Source: Thiohalocapsa sp. ML1 (GTDB lineage: Bacteria; Pseudomonadota; Gammaproteobacteria; Chromatiales; Chromatiaceae). From it: a stretch of 64,000 nucleotides of DNA. Under the pieces are notes generated by a model. It was not told the DNA's origin and did not search any database. It saw nothing but the letters and a program-made list of their open reading frames with translations. Positions 57,489 through 64,000 of the stretch are shown here, in pieces. Position numbers and translations under genes: made by a program. Where the stretch lies: positions 1 to 64,000 of the forward strand of contig NZ_JABX01000002.1 in assembly GCF_001469165.1 (NCBI RefSeq). Reading direction: 5' to 3'. The first letter of the stretch is position 1, and each line of letters starts with the position of its first letter.

Positions 57489-58144
57489 TCAGTCTTGCCC
57501 GTCCTCGAACAACGTGCGCATCCAAGCCACAAACCGCCTGCCAAGCGCCGAGTCATGACGGAGTGTCGCCATCTTGATGGCCGTACCGAAGGGCTGGCCT
57601 GGCTGGCGTTGCCACGCCAGCCAAGTGTGGCCTGAGCCTTGATCAGGTCCTTGGTCGCAAATGGGGCGCCAGCCGCCTTTGCCTCCGTTGCGCAGCGTGT
57701 CGACAGGGGCCAACAGGCATCCTGCTCGGGAATCAGCAACGACAGGAAGTCCTCCAATTTCCCGGGATTCTCGTTGTCGGGCATGATCCACACGCCGACG
57801 CGCCTTCCGTCGTCGGCCTCGATAACCGTGCCGTCGGCGGATGGCCGCAGAGGCGGGCAGAATCCCGAATCCCTGATGCGCCCGCATACGGCCGCCCAGC
57901 GATTCGCCGGGTTCAAGTCCGCATCCAGCACGATGCCGACCCGCCGGTACGAGCGAACGGCGATCCTCAGCGCATCGAGTGCCTCGGCATCGCTGCCGGC
58001 ATTGTCGACGAACGGATAGTGAGCTTGCGGGTTGTCCCAGTCCCAGCCGTGCCTCGCCATGAGCTGGATGATCGACCATTTATCGTCGATGCCCTCGACG
58101 ATCAGCCGATGCGATGACTCCGGCCTGATTCTAAGCCGATTCAC
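57489..58144 (-). CDS. DUF3226 (TOPRIM-like) protein with an apparent frameshift
   Basis: A gene of about 218 codons starting with GTG at 58144, overlapping the ATPase stop by four bases (GTGA), so the two are translationally coupled. HRLIVEGIDDKWSIIQLMAR is the TOPRIM-type Glu strand; VGIVLDADLNPANRW and VGVWIMPDNENPGKLEDFL carry the acidic D-x-D and the family's DNE-N-G motif. After KDLIKAQA (near 57630) the frame must slip by -1 to continue with the DUF3226 C-terminus HTWLAWQRQPGQPFGTAIKM, ending ..FVAWMRTLFEDGQD at 57489. Without the slip the frame runs on into the Res remnant. A 10-base-pair hairpin sits at the slip point. It may be a mutation, a sequencing error, or (less likely) recoding. 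Confidence 0.75.
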
Positions 58145-59319
58145 CCGCGCACCTCGACGTGATGGCGGGCCGCTATCTCGATATCCTCGGCGCTGTAGCG
58201 CACCGCGCTTGGGGCATCCTTGTCGATGCGGTGCACCGATACGTCCTGCGCCAGCTCCGGGTGCTCGGTTTGCAGCCACGCCAGCGCGCGAATGCAGTCC
58301 CCGCTGTGGGTGGTCGCGAACACCTGCACACCGAGCCTGCGGCTGGCCTCGATGATGAAGCGCCACATCGACTCCATGGTGCTGTAGTGCAGGCCGGTGT
58401 CGATCTCGTCGATCAGCAGCACGCCGCCCTGCGCCTGCGCCATGCAGATCGCCAGGCCGAGCAGCCGCTTGATGCCGTCGCCCAAGCTGCCAAGCGGCAA
58501 CCGTCCGCGGGCATCCTTGAGCTTGATGAGCACAGTCGTGTTTAGGCCTTCGCCGGTGAAGACCAGGCGCTCGAAGCTGGGCTCAATGATCCGCATTGCG
58601 TCGTACACGCCATCTTCCTCCGGCGTCAGCGCGATGAATCCCTCCCAGATCTGAGAAAGGACCGCAAGCGTCGCCCCAGCTGTACCGAGATACAGAGCGC
58701 CCCCCTTTTCGCGTGGCCTTTGCAGATCGGCCACATTGGGCCGGTCCAGGGACCACTGTCGAGCCATGCCCGAAGGCATAGGCTGTGCCCAGTGGGAAAA
58801 CTCGGTATGACCGAAGGGGATATTGAAGATCCCTTTTGGCGTAACAGGAAGCTGCGGGGGACGTTCGGTTTCCAGTGGGCTGTTCAACTCCAAAAGGAAT
58901 GCGGCCTCAAACCCGAGTGCTTCGGCCAACGCGTTGCGGGCCACATCCGCCGTTGAGGTGCGCGCTGCCTTGAGCGAGACTGCACTGGCCGCACCATCGC
59001 GCTCTGCGAGAATCTCCAACGAGCTCCCCGCGTCGATACGGTGCCCATGAAACAGATGCGACAGCTCGATCTCGAGCCGTGGCTCCTGGTGGGTAGACTG
59101 CTGAATGTAATACTCGTCTCGACGAATAGGGCTGTTGAGTAAGGCGCCGAGCGGCCCACCGAGGGCCAAAATCTCTACCGCATCCAGCACGCAAGTCTTG
59201 CCGGCGTTGTTTCGGCCGACCAGCAGGTTCAGCCGCGTCAAATCGGGAATCCCGAAAGACTTAAACGCGCGGAAACCCCGGATTTCCAGTGATTCAATCA
59301 TTGCTGTCGAAATGGACAC
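58141..59319 (-). CDS. OLD-like AAA/ABC-type ATPase (defence ATPase)
   Basis: A 392-residue ATPase of the RecF/OLD (AAA_15/AAA_21) type. Walker A is LVGRNNAGKTCVLDAVEIL at about residues 33-51, the ABC signature is LGSLGDGIKRLLGLA, Walker B GGVLLIDEIDTGLHYS and the switch His VFATTHSGDCIRAL. There is no fused nuclease domain; instead the next gene encodes a TOPRIM-like DUF3226 protein and overlaps by four bases. ATPase plus separate TOPRIM partner is the architecture of PARIS-type and related OLD-like anti-phage systems. The GTG start at 59319 follows AGGAG with seven-base spacing. It lies among toxin-antitoxin and R-M genes. Confidence 0.85.
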   Translation of the reverse strand: MSISTAMIESLEIRGFRAFKSFGIPDLTRLNLLVGRNNAGKTCVLDAVEILALGGPLGALLNSPIRRDEYYIQQSTHQEPRLEIELSHLFHGHRIDAGSSLEILAERDGAASAVSLKAARTSTADVARNALAEALGFEAAFLLELNSPLETERPPQLPVTPKGIFNIPFGHTEFSHWAQPMPSGMARQWSLDRPNVADLQRPREKGGALYLGTAGATLAVLSQIWEGFIALTPEEDGVYDAMRIIEPSFERLVFTGEGLNTTVLIKLKDARGRLPLGSLGDGIKRLLGLAICMAQAQGGVLLIDEIDTGLHYSTMESMWRFIIEASRRLGVQVFATTHSGDCIRALAWLQTEHPELAQDVSVHRIDKDAPSAVRYSAEDIEIAARHHVEVRG

Positions 59320-59410
59320 GTAAAGGCTCCTGCGTCAGTCCGGCGCCGAGCTGAAGTGCCTCAGCCGGTCCAGGGGCTTGAGACCGCAGTCCAGGTAAGG
59401 CTCGGCCCGG

Positions 59411-59734
59411 TCAGCGGTTGGGCGCATCGTCCACGCCGGGCGGGAGTCGCAACCTGCGCTCGCTGCGCCAGATCCGCACCACCCGTACTTGGCCGGGGTC
59501 ATGGCGGTAGACGATGCGAAAGGGCAGATGGATCAGCTCGCGCAGAAACGGCTGTTGGAACTCGGGGACGACACGGCCTGAGTCCGGGTGGTCCGTGAGC
59601 TGTTCGATATGCGTGAGGATGTCTGCCACGAGCCGGGTGCCGACATCCGCTACGCCTTCTTCCGCGTACCAAGCGCGGATGCCGCGCAGGTCGCGCAGGG
59701 CGGAGCCGGATAGGGTGACCTTGGCTTTGGGCAT
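59411..59734 (-). CDS. RelE/ParE-family toxin
   Basis: A 107-residue toxin of the ParE/RelE fold. MPKAKVTLSGSALRDLRGIRAWYAEEG, noted by its SALRDLRGIRAWY helix, is the typical start, and HPDSGRVVPEFQQPFLRELIHLPFRIVYRHD with VRVVRIWRSERRL is the usual beta-sheet core with FRIVYR. The start at 59734 is preferred over a GTG three codons upstream. It lies 36 bases downstream of a Phd-type antitoxin gene, so the pair is a type II toxin-antitoxin module, antitoxin first. Confidence 0.9.
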   Translation of the reverse strand: MPKAKVTLSGSALRDLRGIRAWYAEEGVADVGTRLVADILTHIEQLTDHPDSGRVVPEFQQPFLRELIHLPFRIVYRHDPGQVRVVRIWRSERRLRLPPGVDDAPNR

Positions 59735-59770
59735 CCTGTGCACGCTCGGGGCCGGCGCGGGGCGTTGCAG

Positions 59771-60040
59771 TCAATCGATGCCGAGGTCCGACTTGACTTC
59801 GGCCAGTGTAACCTCGCGGCCGGCTTCGAGATCGGCGAGGCCCGCAACCACGGCGCGCATAAACTCGCGCTCCTCGGCTGCGTGCTCGTAGGCGGCGACG
59901 GACTGGAGCACCGCGACACCGCGCCCGCGGCTGGTGAGCAGAACGGGACGATGCGCCTCGGCGCTGTGGCGTATCACCCGACCCGGGTTGATCTTGAGGT
60001 CGCTCAGCGGCACCACGTCTTCGGAGAAGCGAACGGTCAT
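59771..60040 (-). CDS. Phd/YefM-family antitoxin
   Basis: An 89-residue antitoxin. The segment DVVPLSDLKINPGRVIRHSA and RPVLLTSRGRGVAVLQSVAAYE are classic Phd/YefM DNA-binding and dimerisation features, and the acidic tail (LADLEAGREVTLAEVKSDLG) should wrap the toxin. The ATG at 60040 (MTVRFSEDV) is the family start. It heads the operon with the ParE-like toxin. It marks the right edge of the defence/toxin-antitoxin stretch. Confidence 0.92.
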   Translation of the reverse strand: MTVRFSEDVVPLSDLKINPGRVIRHSAEAHRPVLLTSRGRGVAVLQSVAAYEHAAEEREFMRAVVAGLADLEAGREVTLAEVKSDLGID

Positions 60041-60145
60041 GCGTTGTCCTCGTTGATCGGATTGGGCGAAGAATAGCACCTGTTGCGGGTGCTCTGAACC
60101 GCGCTCGCAAGCGCGCATGCCCGCCAATACGATCCGTGCGAGGTG

Positions 60146-60799
60146 TCAGCGCACGGCCAATCGCAGCATCACCAGCAGAACAGCCAGCGCGGCGGGCAGC
60201 GGCCAGAGCGGGTCGGCGAAGACGCCGAGCATCGCCGAGTCGATGACGCACCACGCGAGCGGGAGCGGCAGCAGCAGCCAGGCGCGCGCTGCCGGGAGCA
60301 GCGCGACCAGGGCCAGGGTCGCCAGCGCCGTTGGCGTCGGTGCCGTGCCGAACCAGCCGAGCGTGCCGACGGGCTGCCCGGCCAGTGCCTGCGCCAACGG
60401 CAGTGCGAACAACGCCAGGGCCAGCAGCCAGGCGGCGAGGGCGGGCCGGCGCCGCGGCTCGCCTACTTCCCGCAGCGGCAGCAGTGCGGACAGCAGGAGC
60501 AGCGCCCCTTCCGCCGCGAAACCTAGCGCGAGCCAGTGCGCGGCCCACAGCAGCTCGCCGAGCGCCCGGAACAGAAAGGCCCAGGCGACCCATAGCCAGC
60601 CGGCGGCAAGCAACGCCTGCGCCGCGCGCAGCCGCCACGCGGCGGTGCCCGCGGCGAGCCAGAGCAGCAGCACGCCGGCGCCGATGCCGGCCAGCACCGC
60701 CGGCAGGTGCGCTTGGTTGTAGCGCGCAATGAGCCCGAGCCAGGTGTCCCGCGAGAAGGGCACTAGGTCCGCCGGGCTGTAGAGCGTCAGCCAGTCCAT
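60146..60799 (-). CDS. DUF6064-like integral membrane protein
   Basis: A 217-residue protein with six or more hydrophobic helices. The opening MDWLTLYSPADLVPFSRDTW and the segment NQAHLPAVLAGIGAGVLLLWL match how DUF6064 proteins begin (FSP..Y..LF..YN....P). The C-terminal GWFGTAPTPTALATL and CVIDSAMLGVFAD also fit. Function is unknown. It lies 15 bases downstream of an aldo/keto reductase gene on the same strand, so they may be co-transcribed. Confidence 0.7.
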   Translation of the reverse strand: MDWLTLYSPADLVPFSRDTWLGLIARYNQAHLPAVLAGIGAGVLLLWLAAGTAAWRLRAAQALLAAGWLWVAWAFLFRALGELLWAAHWLALGFAAEGALLLLSALLPLREVGEPRRRPALAAWLLALALFALPLAQALAGQPVGTLGWFGTAPTPTALATLALVALLPAARAWLLLPLPLAWCVIDSAMLGVFADPLWPLPAALAVLLVMLRLAVR

Positions 60800-60814
60800 C
60801 GGCGGGCGCCCCGC

Positions 60815-61759
60815 TCAGAGCCGCGCAAAGTCCTGCACGATACGCTCGCGCAGCGCCGTGTCCGGCAGCGGGCCCCGCGCGGCGGCCATGTTCTCCTGCA
60901 TGTGGTCCACGCGGCTGGTGGCCGGGATGGCGCAGGTGACGGCCGGGTGGGACACGATGAAGGTCAAGAGCGCCTGCGGCCAGGTGTCGCAGCCGATCTC
61001 GCGCCCCCAGCCGGGCAGCGGCTTGCCCGCCGCGCGCTCGGGCAGCTCTCCGCCGCGATATGGGCGGTTGGCGATGACGGCGATGCCGCGCTCGCTGGCA
61101 ATCGGCAACAAGCGCTGCTCAACTTCGCGGTCCACGACGTTGTAGGTGAGCTGCACGAAGTCGATGGGCTGCTGCTCCATGATCCGCGCCAGCTCCCGGT
61201 GCCGGCGGCCGTGGGAGGTGGTGATGCCGATGTAGCGCACCTCGCCCGCGGCGCGCATCGCCTGCAGCGTGTCGAGGTGCGCCTCCCAAGCCAGCAGGTT
61301 GTGGATCTGCAGCAGGTCGAAGCGCGGCAGGCCCCAGAGGCTTCGGGAGGTCTCGATCTCGGCGGGCCCGGCGGCGCCGTCGTTGGTCCAGACCTTGGTG
61401 GCGGAGAAAAGCCCCTGCTGCCCCGCGTCCGGCGGCAGCGTCTGCCCGAGCACCGCCTCCGCGGAGCCGTACATCGGGGAGGCGTCGATCATGCCGCCGC
61501 CGGCCGCGAAGAAGGCGTCGAGGATCTGCCGGCGCACCGCGCGCGCGGCGGGGTCAGCACCGACGTTGAAGGTGATCCAGGTGCCCATGCCAATGGCCGG
61601 CAACTGCTCGCCGGCGCCGGGGATGGGCTTGGAGAGCGGGCCGGTAGCGGTGCTAGCCGCTTGCGCCGCGGCCGCGCCGGGCAGCGCAGCGGCAGCGATG
61701 AGGCCGGCGCCGGCTTGCAGCAGCCGGCGGCGATGGGGGTCGAAGCAGGGGGTGCTCAT
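60815..61759 (-). CDS. Exported aldo/keto reductase
   Basis: A 314-residue aldo/keto reductase with an apparent Tat signal (HRRRLLQAGAGLIAAAALPG, twin-Arg then hydrophobic). The barrel begins LPAIGMGTWITFNVG; the catalytic Asp-Tyr are in GGGMIDASPMYGSAE, Lys in GLFSATKVW, and the conserved His in DLLQIHN. IGITTSHGRRH and ANRPYRGGELPE follow. NADP is the usual cofactor, but periplasmic members are uncommon, so cofactor supply is a question if it is really exported. The ATG at 61759 places the signal correctly; a longer frame upstream overlaps the next gene. Confidence 0.87.
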   Translation of the reverse strand: MSTPCFDPHRRRLLQAGAGLIAAAALPGAAAAQAASTATGPLSKPIPGAGEQLPAIGMGTWITFNVGADPAARAVRRQILDAFFAAGGGMIDASPMYGSAEAVLGQTLPPDAGQQGLFSATKVWTNDGAAGPAEIETSRSLWGLPRFDLLQIHNLLAWEAHLDTLQAMRAAGEVRYIGITTSHGRRHRELARIMEQQPIDFVQLTYNVVDREVEQRLLPIASERGIAVIANRPYRGGELPERAAGKPLPGWGREIGCDTWPQALLTFIVSHPAVTCAIPATSRVDHMQENMAAARGPLPDTALRERIVQDFARL

Positions 61760-61856
61760 GCCTGGTTCGTCGCGTGTCGATTGGCACCGTGCGGCTTGAG
61801 ACAACAGCGGGCGGCGGGGGTGCCCGCCCGGGCGCCAGGGCCGCAAGGACGCTGAC

Positions 61857-63749
61857 TCACTCCCGCGCCGGCACGTAGCGCCGGCCGAGCCGCTCGGCGA
61901 GCGCCCAGAGCCGGGCATCCACCGCCGCGGCTTGTCGGGTACGCAGCAGCGTGCCGAGCGCCTCGCGCTGCTCGGCGAGCACCCCGAGCAGGTCCGCGCG
62001 CATCTCCTCGCGAAAGCGCGCCTCGTCGATCTCGATCATCGCCTTGTCCACGGCCAGCCAGGCGGCGGCGCCGGCGCCGATGCCGCAGAGCACGGCCCAG
62101 GGGCCGCTCGGTGCGCACAGGGCCGTGGCGCCGAGCGCGGAGGCCGCGGACGCGCCGCCCTTCTTCGCCGCCGCCTTGCCGGCGAGCGCGACGGCGGCCT
62201 TGAAGCTCTGCTTCGCGCCGAGCTTGGCGGCGACCGCGCCTACCATCTGCTTCGAGACCAGCTTGGCGGTCACCGCCCCGGCGGCGGCGCCGGCCGCGGC
62301 GGCGCTGCCAGCACGGCCGAGGTCGCGCCCGAGCGCGGCCGGGTCGGCGAAGGCGCCGGCGAGTCCCGTCGCGCCGAGCAATTCCACCGTGCAGTCGTTC
62401 TGTTCCGCGGCGCTGCCGAGCCGCGCGCCTAAGCCGCCCGCGAGCGCGGCCATCTGCCTGTCCGCGTCGGTGTCGAGCGACGCGAAGGTGGCATCGAGCC
62501 AGGCCTCGAAGTCCGTGTCCGCGAACAGCCGCTGTTCCAATTGCCCGGCCATGAACGCGCCCATGTCGCTGACAGCGACGGCGGCGAGGCGCTGGTACTC
62601 ACCGACCACGGTGAAGTACCAGTCGAGGTAGGCATCGACGCCCTGCTCCGCGCGCGCGAAGTAGTCATCCAAGGCGGCGTCGATGTGCCGGTCCGCGGAG
62701 GCCAGCGCGTCGGCGCGGGCGACGCCGAGCCGCGCATCCAGCTCGCCGGATAGGGCTGCGAGCGCCGGGTCCGCACGGCAGGGGTTGGTCCAGGCGACGA
62801 CGGTCTCGGCCTGCTCGGCCAGCGCCGCAGGGTCGAAGTGGCGGAGCTTGTGCGCGGCGTACAGATAGGGCACCGCGAGCACGAGGATGGTGTAGATGAA
62901 GGCGGTCGAGACGGTGGCGCCCGCGCCCGGCGTAGCGCCCGCGGTGGCGAGCCGGCGCTGCTCCACCAGCGCCAGCGTGCCGAGCAAGAGGCTCGTGAAC
63001 AGCCACGCGAACAGGCCCGTCTGCAACAGCAAGAGCGCCCAGGCGGCGAGCTTGAGCATCGGCTCCGGCAGGCTCGGGATCACCAACAGCGACGCATGCC
63101 AGGCCAGCGCATCCGCTGCCGCCAGGGCGCCCAAGCCCCAGCCGGCGGGCGGGCAGGCAGCCACCGCGGACGCGTCCCGGAAGGCCGCCTCGGCGACGTC
63201 GTGCCAGGCCTGCCCGCGGCTGTCCGGCCCACCCAGCACCGCGAAATCGAGCACCAGAAAGGCCGCCGCGAGCAGCGCCAGGTTGAGCAGCATCAGCGGC
63301 CAGCGCCGGGCGACGGTGCCGACCTTGTCCGCCTGCAGCTCGGTGCCGAGCCAGCGCTGCACCGGGCCGATCAGCAGCGACAGGAGCAGCACGTCGAGCG
63401 CGAGCAGGAGCCAGTGCTCCGGCCCGAGCAGCGCGGTCAGCACCAGCAGCAGCGCGGCGAACAGCACCGCCGGCACGGTCGCAAGCGCCTGCACCAGCCA
63501 GCCGCGCACGAGCAGGCGCCGCAGCCCGCTCTCGGCGCGCGTCACGCCGCTGAGCCAGAGCCGTCGCGCAAACAGCGCGTTGCCCGCCCAGTAGGCCCAC
63601 AGCAGCCAGGCCACCGGCACCAGCAGCGGCAACAGCACCCAGCAGGGCAGCCGGGTGAGGCCGAGCGCGGCGACGTAGAGGAGGCCCGCGGCGAGTGCGA
63701 GCGGCAGCAGACGGCGCAGCGGGGTGTCAGCCTGCATCGCGGTGTCCAC
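61857..63749 (-). CDS. Large hypothetical membrane protein
   Basis: A 630-residue protein that I do not recognise. The N-terminal 300 residues hold about eight membrane helices (for example LLPLALAAGLLYVAALGL, LVLTALLGPEHWLLLALDVLLLSLLIG, MLLNLALLAAAFLVLDFAVLGG, TAFIYTILVLAVPYLYAA). The middle, about residues 320-500, is a soluble helical region with alternating charged residues, and it is followed by Ala/Lys-rich segments (AKLVSKQMVGAVAAKLGAKQ) and one further hydrophobic stretch (PWAVLCGIGAGAAAWLAVDK). It ends with an amphipathic helix. It lies 97 bases upstream of the aldo/keto reductase gene. No function is proposed. Confidence 0.75.
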   Translation of the reverse strand: MDTAMQADTPLRRLLPLALAAGLLYVAALGLTRLPCWVLLPLLVPVAWLLWAYWAGNALFARRLWLSGVTRAESGLRRLLVRGWLVQALATVPAVLFAALLLVLTALLGPEHWLLLALDVLLLSLLIGPVQRWLGTELQADKVGTVARRWPLMLLNLALLAAAFLVLDFAVLGGPDSRGQAWHDVAEAAFRDASAVAACPPAGWGLGALAAADALAWHASLLVIPSLPEPMLKLAAWALLLLQTGLFAWLFTSLLLGTLALVEQRRLATAGATPGAGATVSTAFIYTILVLAVPYLYAAHKLRHFDPAALAEQAETVVAWTNPCRADPALAALSGELDARLGVARADALASADRHIDAALDDYFARAEQGVDAYLDWYFTVVGEYQRLAAVAVSDMGAFMAGQLEQRLFADTDFEAWLDATFASLDTDADRQMAALAGGLGARLGSAAEQNDCTVELLGATGLAGAFADPAALGRDLGRAGSAAAAGAAAGAVTAKLVSKQMVGAVAAKLGAKQSFKAAVALAGKAAAKKGGASAASALGATALCAPSGPWAVLCGIGAGAAAWLAVDKAMIEIDEARFREEMRADLLGVLAEQREALGTLLRTRQAAAVDARLWALAERLGRRYVPARE

Positions 63750-63784
63750 GGGCTCGCCGGGTCAGCCGGCGCCGGGCGGCACCG

Positions 63785-64000
63785 TCACCAGGGGATCGGC
63801 TCCCCGTGGCGGAAGAAGCCGCCGCTCGGGCCGTTGTCGGGCAGCGTCGCCGCCCAGACGATGCCGCGCGCGCCCGCGGCGACGCTCAACGTCGCGTTGG
63901 GGCCGCCCATGTCGGTCTGCACCCAGCCGGGACAGACCGAGTTGATCTTGACGCCGGCGCCCTGGAGCTCGTCGGCAAAGATGCGCGTGACGGCGTTCAG
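63785..64000 (-). CDS. Short-chain dehydrogenase/reductase, C-terminal part
   Basis: Only the last 71 or so codons are in the window; the gene runs in from the right edge. LNAVTRIFADEL is the helix after the catalytic Tyr-X3-Lys, and VKINSVCPGWVQTDMGGPNA is the standard SDR cofactor loop (PG-X-x-x-T). The end GFFRHGEPIPW is typical of carbonyl-reductase-like (SDR21C) members. The nucleotide-binding N-terminus lies outside, so cofactor and substrate cannot be judged. Confidence 0.85.
   Translation of the reverse strand: MNAVTRIFADELQGAGVKINSVCPGWVQTDMGGPNATLSVAAGARGIVWAATLPDNGPSGGFFRHGEPIPW

Noticed and set aside
57600-57660. Programmed -1 ribosomal frameshifting in the DUF3226 gene
   Set aside because: A hairpin is present but no slippery heptamer (X-XXY-YYZ) precedes it; a mutation or sequencing error is the simpler reading, so I list it only as a question.

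Overview
The window is high-GC gammaproteobacterial DNA, most likely from a purple sulfur bacterium of the Chromatiales (Chromatiaceae-like). The main pointers are a crtI-crtB carotenoid operon preceded by a TGT-N12-ACA palindrome of the PpsR/CrtJ type, the Pseudomonas-like order yqgE-ruvX-pyrR-pyrB-pyrC' next to pilT/pilU, a cluster of pyrophosphate-linked genes, and a heavy load of short dispersed hairpin repeats. No 16S or other species marker is present, so the genus is inference.

Layout. 0.4-4.4 kb (+): yqgE, ruvX, pyrR, pyrB and a non-catalytic dihydroorotase pyrC' in overlapping order. 4.5-7.0 kb (-): pilU and pilT. 7.3-12.4 kb (-): menF-menD, an alpha/beta hydrolase and a SOUL-family protein. 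12.6-16.2 kb (+): a diheme cytochrome c and rapA. 16.5-17.7 kb: a wrecked TPR-CHAT gene next to a 155-bp palindromic element. 18.2-21.2 kb (-): a small membrane protein, crtB and crtI. 21.4-26.9 kb (-): an 1823-residue protein that joins a DEDD-exonuclease-like domain, a RecQ helicase and a UvrD-like helicase. 27-31.9 kb: a broken coiled-coil gene, a Uma2-type nuclease, a DNA methyltransferase overlapping a probable restriction enzyme, and decayed toxin-antitoxin pieces. 31.9-41.6 kb (all -): pfp, an unknown gene, two different membrane pyrophosphatases, a soluble pyrophosphatase and a TauE-type exporter. 42-47.3 kb: a histidine phosphatase, an XRE regulator, an ECF sigma factor, a small secreted protein and a SulP-USP pair. 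47.7-54.6 kb (+): murJ, ribF, tRNA-Gly(CCC), a DUF2007 protein, asmA, mutY and yggX. 54.9-60.0 kb: a defence/toxin-antitoxin island with a VapBC-like pair, a gutted type III Res gene, an OLD-like ATPase translationally coupled to a frameshifted DUF3226 (TOPRIM-like) gene, and a Phd-ParE pair. 60.1-64.0 kb (-): a DUF6064-like membrane protein, an aldo/keto reductase, a 630-residue membrane protein and the end of an SDR gene.

How the genes connect. The 32-41.6 kb block can make, use and recycle pyrophosphate: PPi-dependent phosphofructokinase, a probable K+-independent proton pump, a K+-dependent (possibly Na+) pump and cytosolic pyrophosphatase. menF-menD begin menaquinone synthesis, and crtI-crtB make light-harvesting carotenoids. 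The pyr genes form the aspartate transcarbamoylase complex and its regulator.

The most interesting material is the DEDD-RecQ-UvrD fusion, the ATPase-DUF3226 operon, and a dispersed composite hairpin element that repeatedly sits directly against, or supplies, stop codons (pilU, menD, hppA, the giant helicase and yqgE). No rRNA and no CRISPR array was seen.
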